A program made the translations under genes and the position numbers. The notes under the pieces were generated by a model. The model was not told the origin of the DNA, did not search any database, and saw only the letters and a program-made list of their open reading frames with translations. 64,000 nt of DNA from Cyclina sinensis. Taxonomy: Eukaryota; Mollusca; Bivalvia; Venerida; Veneridae. The first letter of the stretch is position 1. Every line of letters starts with the position of its first letter. The stretch lies in the NCBI GenBank assembly GCA_012932295.1, contig JAAONU010000019.1:30915913-30979912 (forward strand). The letters are read 5' to 3'. Below, piece by piece: positions 39,235 to 50,650 of this stretch.

Positions 39235-41460
39235 TGCCCCTGAAAGACTTCAATGCATATTATCATAAAAGTTTCGTAATAGTTTAACAGTCCTATAACA
39301 AAGGTTTTTTCGTGCACTATCTAATGAAGTAGACGTTTCGCTACTTTTTGTAAGAAACCCAAATAAAACAAAAGCAAAACGGGAAGTGCTATCGTATGGA
39401 TAACACGCTTGTGAATTTCTGTAAGATTGTGAATAAAACCCGGAAACCGGTAATCGGACCCTAGATTTTGGACTCTAATGCTTTATGAGTTACTAAGTAT
39501 TTTACAAATGAATCAAGAAATATTTTGTGGGGGGGAAAAATCCACACAATGTGATAGCAATATCTGTGGTCAAAAGACATTGATAATATTATTCTGTTAT
39601 CTTTTTAAAAAAATTTTAATAGAGATAAACGATAACTGGATGATTATTGCAATTAACTAGGTAATTGAATACAAATATCGTTTAATAAACTTATTGAAAA
39701 TGTTAATATAAACGACGAAAATTCACCATTTATTCGTGATATTTTTTTTCGGAAAAGGTTTTTACTCTTCTGAATAATCGTTTATTATAGATCTAAGATG
39801 GTTAAAAGGTACATATTTTCCAGTAATTTAATGTAAAAATCTACAAACAAAATTAAAATTTCGATGTTAAAAATGATAATGGAATTCAGAGTGCTGCTGG
39901 TCATTAGACTATAGCAAACACAATATTTAAATTACAAGTAGAATGAAAACGGTAATTTTAGAAGTGCACTTCTCGATGAATCATTGTTGTACTTGTCCCC
40001 TTAAACACCTGATAACTGCCAGTAATGTGTGAATAACACACATTATATCCTTTTTACCGAAACCTCCAGGCAATTTGCCATTTAAAATCAATGTATCGAA
40101 CTTGTCATTTACCGAAACCTCCGGTAACCCTCAATAGAGCGTATGTTGTCCAAACTAGACAAGACGCAGTGGTGACGCACGCTGCCTACAAAGTTAATTC
40201 CTTTAACTTTTGACGTCGTGTCTTTTCTGGTTAGTAGGCTCTCTGTTCTTTTCAAATGAGTCTTTTTATGATATACCACACCAACAGTAATTAGAGTTTG
40301 TATCTGTATTTGGAAAGCTGAATTTATACTGGTTTGTAGATAAAGTCATGCCTTTAAGCAAGACAAGTCGATTAAAGAATATGTTTTCAGGTCGAATTTG
40401 ACTTACGCATCTATACACAATTTGAGAAAAGAACTTGAAAACCTTTCCTGCGCAATTTTGCTATTGTATTAAGTATAACCTGTCCCCCAAGTCTACACAA
40501 TATAGAAAATACAATCGGTAATGCAGACGAATGGATCTTTTATACATATATTTTATACTTTTATATAAGTAGTTATATATGAATTATGCATTTCGTCTCC
40601 GCATATTTTTAAAACAGTAGAGGTTATCCAAATAACCCGAATGACCATTGTTTCAATACGCTTTTCAAAGAACTGTTACAGGGGACGATGTATAGAATAC
40701 ACGGTAACAATTATATGTTAAAGCTCCAGCCAGTGAAAGTGTAAATGAACCCATATTCATTTTCGGGAGATCACATCTAAAAATATTTTGTTTAAACATG
40801 TGTCTGTCAAATTTTATTTGTCACTAAATATATGCGGTCGAAAAGAATGTGTTTTTAACATAATGTCGACCGTATTTATTCAAGAAAGAAATAATTGTTA
40901 GAGATAGTGCTTATAGAAATACCACCAACAATGTTTGACAGAATTTGTGATTAAATCATCTAAAATTACAAAAATATTTTGCTTCTGTGGTATTGACGAG
41001 GGAACACATATTGTACCTGGGCCGCATGTATAAGTATTATATATAGGAGCGTCTGTTTCCCGTATGCGGTACTATTCCCCAAAAAGCTTCAAATAGCGTT
41101 AAGTCTTCAGAGGCGTCGGCCATTTGTGCAACCGGTACCAATGATAAATGCACTCAAGTAGACTATCATCTAAAACCACTCATTATCTTGAATGGTGATG
41201 CTGATAAAGAAGAAAAACATCATTCAAGAAGGTCAGCAACAGTTATCATTGTTGAATAATAAACTTTTCTCTGCAATTTCTAATCATAATAGCAGTAAAG
41301 GTTCATTGTGTTTTTTGCTTTACTAGTTAATTAAAACATTCAAGAAAATAAAATTAAAATATGATACAAGCTAGAATTATAGTTCTTACATTATGTATTC
41401 CTACACGATAGCCTGAATTGTTGTTTGACTATAACAGAAATCTGCTTTGCTATTTCTTTT
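39235..41460. other. upstream region of AKAP10
   Basis: Probable 5' UTR and promoter region of AKAP10. An ETS-like ACGGGAAGTG near 39379 and a CRE-like TTGACGTCG near 40209 are present, but no TATA box is placed to define a start. No ORF of interest was seen. TACCGAAACCTCC occurs twice (near 40056 and 40111), a small unexplained direct repeat. Confidence 0.35.
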
Positions 41461-42063
41461 TATGCCCCCGAAGGAGGGCATATCGTTTTTCACCTGTTTA
41501 TTTGTCCGTCCTTCCGTCCGTCATTCCGTCAGACCTTCATTCTGTCACGGCCAAGAACTTTATCATTGCCCATAACTTCCTTATTAGTAAATGGATTAAC
41601 TTCATTCTTGAACACAACACCCTTTGGACAAGACCTTTTTATATATTTATATGACCTTAACCCCTGAATGACATTCACTTCGAAGGTGCAATTGTCAAAA
41701 ATACTTAATATTGGCTATAACTCCCTTATTACTCAAAAGATTTAGTTCATGTTTGCACACAACAATTTACCCTTTGGGAGAGATCTCCCCAATGTCTTAT
41801 TTTTTTACCCTAACAACTAAATGAACTTGATATTGAGGTCAAATTAGAAAAAGATACTTGTTTGAATCAACAGATTTAGTTGCATACAACAATCTTTTGG
41901 GAGAGATCTGCCAAATGACATAATTTTTACCTTGACCCCTAAATGTCAATGACCTTGACAATGAACAATTTTTGAAGGATCTACAATTTATTTTCTTTGG
42001 TTCTCAGCTCAAAGCTCAAAGCATCAGTCCGGGGGCACTGTCATCTTTCAGTGACAGTTCTTG
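41461..42063 (+). mobile_element. hairpin-ended repeat element
   Basis: The left end folds as TATGCCC...GGGCATA (41461-41482). The right end has GGGGGCA followed by the hairpin ACTGTCA...TGACAGT (42037-42058) and TTCTTG. The leader is GTCCGTCCTTCCGTCC. The interior has repeats with CCATAACT.CCTTATTA and TTTGGGAGAGATCT motifs. It shares termini with the elements at 7136-8051 and 25094-25647 but not their interiors. Confidence 0.68.
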
Positions 42064-42884
42064 TTAAAGTTACGCTCCGGAAAAAAAGGCGAAGGAAAGT
42101 AAACTGAAAATGAGATATGTTCGAGTTTTAAAAGTAGTCTCTCAAAAGTATTTGGTATAAGAATTTCAAGTTTGAAGTTTTTATATACTAAATATTTAAT
42201 ATTCATCCTCTAGTAAATGAGGAAAGAAGATAAGGGTCGGTATTTCAAAATGAGACAAGCTATAGTTATGATTCTCATTTTAATAATGTCTATCTTTTTT
42301 GAAGTTCAGTGTTGTTTTCTACGCTGTTGCCGGACATTTAAAAGAGACATTGGGAAATAATGAAAGGAATAACATACTCAGAATTCTGTGTAATTCTCAA
42401 ATTTCTCTTTCTAATCATTTTGAAATTTGTATTGTGTTCTTACAATTTTTTGGAATACTTAACTTTTGAGAACTAATGCAAGAAAAATAGTTTTTTCTCA
42501 ATATTTTGATGTCCCTCTCAATGTTATGTTTTTTTTAACATAACTTGAATAAATGCTCTAGAATACATTTCGAATGATGCTCTGGAACATCAGAATAAAT
42601 TTGAAAGTTAGAGTTCAGTTCTTGCACTATCCTTCAATATTCAAAATTACCTACAGTTTGAAATTATTTACATCTAGATATTTAGTTAAGATGCAGAAAA
42701 AAAATGATAAAGGATAAAAAGTAGGGAAAGACAGTGTATTGCTCAGGAATTCTAATCTCCAATGCATCTATTTTCTAAAATTCAAGTACAGAAAGGAATG
42801 TTTAAAAGGCGACGTAGTTTATGCATATGGTTTATTCCAGGAGTGGTTTTCAATAAATATGTGTCTATCTATATATTTGAGTTA

Positions 42885-43150
42885 ATTTTTCGTCGGTACC
42901 GGTTTCCCGTAACACCGACGCCTGCTGAAATTAGTTATTCTAGGTGGTGAAGGATAGTGAAAGATTCAGAAATCATCTCAATCTAGAGATACTCTTGATT
43001 CCTTTATTTACTCAGAGTATATCACCGATACAAGGGACCTTGGTTAAATATCTCATCCGAAAGACAATAAGTAGTGTCAGCTGAGATTCGGATGTTCGAA
43101 CACACGACCTCTTGGTAACCAGATGATGACAATGTCACGTCTTGTAAGAT
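42885..43150 (-). mobile_element. tRNA-derived SINE, decayed
   Basis: Read on the minus strand, GGTTACCAAGAGGTCGTG then GTTCGAACATCC (43095-43120) resembles the 3' half of a tRNA with a B-box. It is followed by CTTTCGGATGAGATATTTAA and GGTCCCTTGTATC, a central block of a kind I recall from several animal SINEs. The tail end holds the hairpin CGTCGGT...ACCGACG (42889-42918). A related tail occurs near 53088-53170. The A-box is not clear. Confidence 0.55.
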
Positions 43151-43207
43151 TTATTACTTTAAGATAATTGAAACATCTCAGTTAAAGCTCATTAAAAACA
43201 AATACAA

Positions 43208-43213
43208 TTTATT
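43208..43213 (-). terminator. candidate minus-strand poly(A) signal
   Basis: TTTATT here reads AATAAA on the minus strand, about 110 bases past the end of the small candidate terminal exon at 43322-43375. It could be the 3' end of the IL-17-like gene or of an unseen minus-strand transcript. Confidence 0.3.
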
Positions 43214-43321
43214 TGTAAACTCAGTCGTCATTCATATACCATCATAACAGGTGAATCAGTTTAAAGTGAAAACAAAAGACAGGAAATGAAAGTTTTAACA
43301 CATGCATTCTCACAGGCATTC

Positions 43322-43375
43322 TTAGGCTTTGTTTTTGCCGTTTGGCGCTGTGAGGTCTGGCTCTGGAATTATATC
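43322..43375 (-). other. possible terminal exon
   Basis: The minus strand has an acceptor-like TGTCATGCAG followed by an open stretch encoding DIIPEPDLTAPNGKNKA and a TAA, then a poly(A) signal. In this frame the exon must be entered in phase 0. The donor-like ACG|GTGATG at the end of the IL-17-like coding exon (45515) would enter in another phase and stop after two codons, so I cannot connect the two. It is either a 3' UTR exon or part of a gene not resolved here. Confidence 0.25.
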
Positions 43376-43422
43376 CTGCATGACAAAATATACAAGTTTA
43401 ATGTTATCTCCTATGTAAAGAT

Positions 43423-44432
43423 TAGGGATGGCAAAATTTGTTCATTTTAGCATTCGAATGTTCGGATCATTTTGCATTCGAACGTTCGAACGTTCGAATA
43501 AATCATACTCAATTTTCACTGAATTTCTCGACCAAACTTCACGCAGCAGTTACTTCCCTTTAAGTACAATAATCACTGCCGACAGGCATGTCGTTGATAA
43601 TGGTCGAAAGTAAATAAAAACATTTTTTTCAAGTTACTTTTTTTAACTTCGTTACATCCAGGCATGTTAAATCGATGCAATTCCAATTATAACTAAACAA
43701 AATAGAGACAAAAATCTGAATCCAGCTAAAACAAGAATGAAGGGGAGGTCACTGCCAGGAGATTGCTTCTCGACGTGGTTAACTGGATAAGATCCGAGTG
43801 TTTCCAATTCATTGACACAGTGTATTTCTCGGTATCCGGTATGCTTATTTGGTAAATCCCCATTTGATTTTAATTTATATTTAGAAGGTCGAAACGAAAA
43901 TGAGACCAAGCGCGAGGAATGGACACTATCATTTACATTTTGGCTGAATTGTAACGATACGGCGTGAACTGTTTGCAAGAGAATAAAACAACCAAAAATC
44001 GGGCCAGTATAATAAAGTAAAATCGGGATTAGCGGCAATAACTGACACGTTCGTGTATTTCGCTTTTTCCTGTGTAACAATCAATCTGTCTTCAAGTTTG
44101 ACCCTTAACTCGACACTGACACGGATATACCAATATCTTTTGTCTTACCCACTGCAGGTGACACTTGCTTAAAGCACAGGCCATTAAGATTAGACGACGC
44201 ATAATTACGGACGTCTGACCAAAGGTGTTAACAGGGGTGTTAAATCAACAATAGATGTGAATTCACCTACTTACAACGCCTTTCTTACTTCTTCAACACT
44301 TTATGATTTAATTTTGTGATGAAAACAAAATGAATTAGATTTTTTTCCGAGCATTCGAATGTCAAAAATACATTCGAACGTTTGGCATCGGGTCCGAACG
44401 TTCGAACGTTCGAACGTTCACTTACATCCCTA
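43423..44432. mobile_element. non-autonomous hAT-type element
   Basis: The 1010-bp element begins TAGGGATG, ends CATCCCTA and is flanked by identical 8-bp duplications GTAAAGAT (43415-43422 and 44433-44440). Both ends are packed with the palindromic motif TTCGAACG/CGTTCGAA (43449-43500 and 44353-44420), probably transposase-binding sites. It encodes no transposase. A 137-codon minus-strand ORF inside (43667-44080) is probably incidental. Confidence 0.9.
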
Positions 44433-44440
44433 GTAAAGAT

Positions 44441-45511
44441 GCAATACTTATCTATCTAATGATCATTCAGTCAACTATAAGCAGTCTACATGTATATCAA
44501 CTATATAATTATGTAGCATAAATCAACTATTAAGTCTACAAATCAATAATCTATCAGAAGACATTAAAAGTAAAAGTATGGTATTGATAGAAGTAAAGGT
44601 TTTTCGATTTAATATTATTGCAAAGGTTTTTAACGATGCAAGACAAGAATAGGGCAATAATGGACAAGAGTAGTATTTGTGTATAAATGCAATACCATAT
44701 AAATGAAGTTCAAAAGTAAAGTAAACAACAAAACTTTCTTGTAAATCTGTATAGAGGTGATGTGAATTCCAAATCGGGGCTAATAATGACACACGGGCAT
44801 AACGAGAATAATCTTGGTAAGGGTATTACTAGGCCTTGTGGTTTCCAACGAAATTATTAGGTTGGTATATTAGTGGATTTTTTGTCAGCTATATTTTATT
44901 TTAAAGCCCCAAAATTTGCAACGGTCCGAAATCATATTAGCGAACCTGAGAAAGACTGCTATCAGAAATTTTTTGAAGTTTTAGCCAAATTTGGTGCAAT
45001 AGTTTCAGAAGAGATGCAATTTAAAGCAACTGTAGACGAGAGAGGAACGACGTACAATCAGACTGACAACTTCTTGGAAAAAGAACCAAGAAAGAAAGAA
45101 AAAAAGGAAAACAGAATCAAATAAATGCTTCTTATCAAAATAAATTGCATCCATTCTACCAGCTTTGTTAAAGAGAGCATCGCTCATTATTGAAAGAAGT
45201 AAAGAACTTGCAATGACTGACTGTAAAGGGGCCTGTCACCAAAAGTACAGTTATTTAAAAGCAAAAAAGTACACGCAGTTCATCAAACGTACTAATACCC
45301 TCAAGTTTCTGTCTTAACAAACATCTCTGTACGAAATTTACTCATTTGCCTTGCATAATTAAGCTTTTTACCAAAGGACCTTTGTCAAAACAATCTCCAT
45401 GCACTGTTCCTTCTGTTCCATCTCAGAAAGTTTATATTTAAATAAGATCAAGTTTTATAACTGTACTGAGTTAGTGAACCTGTTAACAATATTCATTGTT
45501 AGATGCCATCA
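44441..45511. other. non-coding sequence downstream of the IL-17-like gene
   Basis: No convincing ORF or repeat. A TTTATT near 44893 could serve as a minus-strand poly(A) signal for the gene ending at 45512. Confidence 0.4.
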
Positions 45512-47879
45512 TCACCGTAGTGGTTCTTTTAAGTTTTCTGAAAATGGAATCTCATCATTTGTCTCTTCTATATCGCTTTTGTCTGGGTCGTTCATATATC
45601 CCTCTGATTCGTTTGTATGAACGCTTGTTTCGTCTTCTTTCTTGTTATTGCTGTCATGTGTTAAACTTCTGTGCACATTTTCCACGTGTTCATTCAGCGG
45701 AAACATAGGAAGTACTGGTGGTTGCCCAATCTGTGGATTCATTGCATTCAGAAATACCGGACGGAATTGATTATTATTGTTTTCTAAAAAAGTTGGTTGT
45801 TTTAACTGAGCATTGCCAAGAAAAGTAGGAACAACATGTTGATTAAGCGAGGTGGCGTATTGTTCATTTTGTTCCTTATCGAAACCTTCTTTCATCTCAT
45901 CTCCTTTTTTACTGTTCGTTTCATATTTTTTATCATCAGTAGTTGCGGAAAACTGAGTTTGAATCGTCGAACTTGTTGGTTCAAAAGTCAATCTATGGTT
46001 CACAATAGGTCCTTTGCCATCGTTGCGTTTATCAGTAGGTAAACTAAGGGCATATATACACGTGTATCCTACAACGATTCTTTTCACTGTGTTGTTACAT
46101 TGCATATTAGCCCTCACCTCACTGCATTGCCCTCTAGGATTGATGACAAGATGTGAGGCGTTACTCTGATTTAAATCTATACAGCACATTGTACACCATT
46201 TTTCACGTATCTGCAATAGTTGTGGTTGCCAGTCTCCTGTTACAGAATTTCTAACGTATTGCCAAGGGCAACTTGACTTGTAATTTACGTTGTTGTCCAA
46301 AACATTCATCCTCTTCCATAGCGTACCCCAGGGGAGCCCACTTCTCTCGCTGGACACAAACGACGTGGACTTTCTCGATGTGACTGCTAACAGAAAAATC
46401 TGAAAAGATATATAGATTTTATCATCAATATTCTAATCAAATGAAATGAGATACTAGCAATAGAATGTGTCGTGTGAAGTTTAAAGAAGTAATGTATACG
46501 CTTTGAGTGCATTGTATACATTTAATATAGATACGTCAGAAGAGTCTATAGATCACGAAGAGGTCCGTACTTCCACAGTAATCTACTTAATAGTTTTATG
46601 GGCAAACATGACAGTATATAGGTATTTATGTCTAACAAAAGTTGACTTTAAGATATTTTAATGTTTAACTAATACCTTGTCTAAAATATTTGATAACTTC
46701 CATGTGTTGACGTAATACGTAAAAGTGGCTCTTGAAGAACTAATTAAGAGACTAAATGTTATTTCGTGCATTGCAGCATGATTTTTTAACAATAACGTAG
46801 ATTTTATATACAGGAGAAGGGAACCGCTTTGTGAATTTTGTCACACCTGGTAGAGGATAACTGCAGATTGCGAGCGTTATCAGTCAGTTTCAGCCAATAC
46901 GATTATATTTTTTACTTTCTTCTTATACACAGGCATGTATAAAAAATTAACAAAAATATTACACACAGAAATACTTATACAAGAAACATGCAGTTATTCC
47001 GCGAATGAATTGTGCGAGAAGTAAAGCATGGGTGAGGTACAGACCAATAATCTAGGATGTATATATGATATAGATTTACAGAGTTACATTTCCCAGAGAA
47101 TCTCATGCTAAATTTAAACTTTAAACTGAGCGCGTTGAACTAGTATGTTGCCATTTTACACAGTGATTATCACTTACAATGTACAAAGGCGTAATCAGTT
47201 AGGAGTAGGTGTTCTTTCATTAAAGGGATGACATCGCCCAAAAAGTCAATATGACATTTTTTTATTAGGACTATTAATATCAACAAATTAAACATGATAT
47301 TTGGAACTTCAAAAACGTAACAAATTAATAGATTAAATTAATTCTGTTAGTTCAATGACTAATCAAGGTAAAGTGAATTAGACCAATGGTATGGAAAAAA
47401 CAAGAATAAAAAAATAAGAAAGAGAAAACATAACTTTTCAAATATACATTGTAAAGAAAAATGTTAAAACTGAGTCTAAACTTTTCTTTTAGCTTTGAAT
47501 ATTTAAAATATTAGTACAGGGATGCATGTGCTGATGAGCCACTTAAATTTTATAAGAGTTTGTTCATGAGCGCACATAATAACCATGATATGAAAATATC
47601 GTGTCCAGTTTATTTGGCACCTTTTCTACTTTTTGTATAACCTGTGTTAATCAAATCGCTCGTTTTCAGCATTCTGGCAGTTTCTTTCAAAATTTTTTTA
47701 ACTGTTTGCAGTTAATTCAGATGCAATTTAAAAGCAGATATCTTTAATTTTAAATCTCATTTTATTTGCTCAGAGATTTATAAATATCCCAACCTTCACA
47801 CGTGTTTTTATTTTGTCATGAGTTTGAAAGAAAAGAGCTGTTATCTACTCACCTTTAACAATAGCGGCGTGGTTGTCAT
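45512..47879 (-). CDS. secreted IL-17-like cysteine-rich protein with long hydrophilic tail
   Basis: Two coding exons: 47879-47853 (MTTTPLLLK) and 46399-45512, joined in phase 0 across a 1453-bp intron; 304 residues. The junction creates a signal peptide, MTTTPLLLKIFLLAVTS. Residues 53-125 resemble the IL-17 cystine-knot core: SCPWQYV, then IREKWCTMCC, RGQCSEV, QCNN and VVGYTCIYA, with cysteines at 53, 78, 81, 82, 101, 110 and 123. CPW near the start and VxGxTC near the end of the core are IL-17 hallmarks, and IL-17 genes are expanded in molluscs. About 175 residues follow, rich in Asn, Gln, Glu and Lys with acidic clusters; such a tail is not usual for IL-17, which normally totals 150-200 residues. 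A TATA box lies 69 bases upstream. IL-17 identity is likely but unproven; another cystine-knot ligand is possible. Confidence 0.65.
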
Positions 47880-47947
47880 ATTTCTTGGACGATAGGCAAA
47901 TCTTCAGTACTTGTCACTAGCCGGTGCATAATGAGATTCTATCGGCC

Positions 47948-47956
47948 TTTATATTT
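47948..47956 (-). promoter_or_regulatory. TATA box of the IL-17-like gene
   Basis: TTTATATTT on the plus strand reads AAATATAAA on the minus strand. It predicts a start near 47918 and a 5' UTR of about 40 bases. A weak kappaB-like GGGACTTTTA (minus strand, 48005-47996) lies about 45 bases further upstream; it differs from the consensus at two positions. Confidence 0.6.
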
Positions 47957-48692
47957 CATTCATACACGGAAACATTGCTTTTCTGGTTTTAGAAATAAAA
48001 GTCCCAAGTTATTTATTGATTAATATTTGTTTAAGCCCTTCTCTACAAAATCAGTAACAATTTCATGTCATGGAATTTTACTTCTTCGAGATTGGCAAAT
48101 GAAAAAAAATTACCGGCTTTTCCCGCATCCTTTATGAATAATTATTTCCTACTGTCAATGTGAACTTTTCAAATATTAACTCAGTATGTGTTATCATTTA
48201 GCTGAACGTCAGTCAAGTAAGTGTTTGTAACAAACAAATATTTCATTCAAATCGTAAGTACCACTTGGTGATGCCAAATTTAGCATAGAGTCGCCTCTTT
48301 ACTATCATGCAAGCACTAGTCAAGCGCTTGGCTGTATAGTTTTCAGATTAAACCGTTGTTTAGATACAGCATTGAGCAAGGCTGGATTGGGATGGGAAGG
48401 TTTTAATTAGACATTATATTCTACTGTACTATCACGGCCCATCAGAGAGTACAGGGCGATATCGGAATGCACTATTTTGATTTGACAGATGACGTCATAG
48501 CCTGGATAAATACTTCTGACATTTAAGATTTCATTTTCACTTCAACCGCCCAATCCAATCAATTATTAATCCTTTATTTGTATGTATGAAATTTTAAACA
48601 AGAAGGCCAGGTATGAAAAATTGCAGGATCTTGGGTATTATTATTTATTCTAGCTTTAATCAGGAAAAAGCATTTAACAACAGATAGAAATT

Positions 48693-49184
48693 GACCGACG
48701 ACACGGGAAAAAGGGTACTCAGATTTTTTGACAACTTTAATAAAGTGATTTGGAAATCAGCAAAAAACGACAAAATTTCTCATCTTCTTTTAAAACAAAG
48801 TTAAATTTTAAAAAATGATTAGCCGAATAATTCTCTTCATAAAAATGCCTGTTATGTTTTTAATTTTTTGATGACCATTACCATGGCAACAGTTTTTGGA
48901 GTCAGTTCTTTCTTACGTAAAAATGATGTTACCTGAATAAAACGCAATTTTGAATGATGGCATTTATAGTTTTGTAAAAAGGTGTGATACGTTGAAAAGG
49001 TTTAGAATTTTGCAATGAAAATCCTGAAATTTGAATATACAAAATCTACCATATTTAATTTACTGTCTTTGCAGGGAGCTGAAACTTCCAGATATTTATC
49101 CTGACATATTTTTTTTTTTAAATTAGTAAAACGGTAAATTTCTTAAAATTATGTCCGAATACTTTTTTTCCCGTGTCGTCAGTC
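48693..49184. mobile_element. inverted-repeat element
   Basis: GACCGACGACACGGGAAAAA at the left is mirrored by the complement of GACTGACGACACGGGAAAAA at the right, and similarity runs a further 10 bases (GTACTC/GTATTC). The interior is AT-rich without an ORF. The 492-bp size and lack of coding fit a MITE. No clear target duplication was seen. Confidence 0.65.
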
Positions 49185-49674
49185 TATAGTTGTGTGTTAC
49201 AATCCTTTCTGCGCTGTCAGTCTTTCGACACGAGTATCGGAGCAGGATTCGAAACAGACAGGGAGGTGTTGTTAAAATGGCATTAAAAGACCTAAACTGT
49301 TTCTCAAAAAATACAAATTGAAACAGAAAAGTAAACATTAAAGCAACATTTACACGTCCTTATATAATACTTTTATTCACATCTGATTTCATTTTAAGGA
49401 CACAGGGGACACACACAATTTTTCAGTTCTAAGCGTGGCCTTTTATCAAGTCAAATGCATATTTAAAAAGTCTTATTGCACATGAGCATACAAAAGAAAA
49501 CGCATACAATTTTAACATATAGTATTAAACATTTTTTATCTTTAAAGATATTAATCCCAGAAAGCGTAGCTCTGACGTTTACAAATATGACAGTATTTCA
49601 TTCACTTTCATATGAAGTGCTATACAGATTTGCTGTATCATTTCTCTCTGCTTAATCTCAATCAAAATACGTCA

Positions 49675-50650
49675 ATCATGTAGCAATGTCTGTAAACTAT
49701 GCTTCATAGGTGTATTTAATTGTGTTGGGACAGTCATACTTTTAGAACAAGCACGTAGCAATGTCTGTAAACTGTGTCTTATACGTATATTTTATTGTGT
49801 GGGGACCGTAATATTTTAGAACATCTGTAAACTGTGCTTTATACGTACATTTAATTGTGTGGGGACCGCCATAATTTTAGAAAATTGCATGTAGCAATGT
49901 CTGAAAACTATGCTTAATAAGTATCTTTAATTGTGTGGGGAGCGTCATACTTTAAGAACAATCATGTAGCAATGTCTGTAAACTATGCTTAATAAGTATA
50001 TTTAATTGTGTGGGGAGCGTCATATTTTTAGAACAATCATGTAGCAATGTCTGTAAACTATGCTTCATAGGTGTATTTAATTGTGTGGGGAGCGTCATAT
50101 TTTTAGAACAATCATGTAGCAATGTTTGTAAACTATGCTTAATAAGTATATTTAATTGTGTGGGGAGCGTCATATTTTTAGAACAATCATGTAGCAATGT
50201 CTGTAAACTATGCTTAATAAGTACATTTAATTGTGTGGGGAGCGTCATACTTTAAGAACAATCATGTAGCAATGTCTGTAAACTGTGCTTAATAAGTACA
50301 TTTAATTGTGTGGGGACCGTCATACTTTTAGAACAATCATGTAGCAATGTCTGTAAACAATGCTTAATAAGTATATTTAATTGTGTGGGGACCGTCATAC
50401 TTTAAGAACAATCATGTAGCAATGTCTGTAAACTGTGCTTAATAAGTATATTTAATTGTGTGGGGACCGTCATACTTTAAGAACAATCATGTAGCAATGT
50501 CTGTAAACTGTGCTTAATAAGTATATTTAATTGTGTGGGGACCGTCATACTTTAAGAACAATCATGTAGCAATGTCTGTAAACTATGCTTTATAAGTACA
50601 TTTCATTGCGTGGGGACCGTCATACTTTAAGAACAAGCATGTAAACAGCA
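49675..50650. repeat. 75-bp satellite array, about 13 copies
   Basis: Units start at ATCATGTAGCAATGTCTG: 49675, 49750, about 49822 (short), 49884, 49961, 50036, 50111, 50186, 50261, 50336, 50411, 50486, 50561 and a partial at 50636. The period is exactly 75 bp in the centre, with diverged copies at the left edge. Because 75 is divisible by 3, open frames persist on both strands, giving apparent 25-residue protein repeats (50248-49952 minus). No transposon flanks were recognised. Confidence 0.9.

Noticed and set aside
43667..44080. 137-codon minus-strand ORF with hydrophobic segments
   Set aside because: It lies wholly inside the non-autonomous hAT-type element, resembles no transposase, and has no supporting promoter or splice signals.
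44873..45124. 83-codon plus-strand ORF rich in Lys and Glu
   Set aside because: It starts in AT-rich sequence without promoter or acceptor and ends in a simple A/G-rich run; composition alone explains it.
49675..50650. CRISPR-like array
   Set aside because: The repeats are contiguous 75-bp units without unique spacers, in an animal genome. The same holds for the 38-bp array at 59938.
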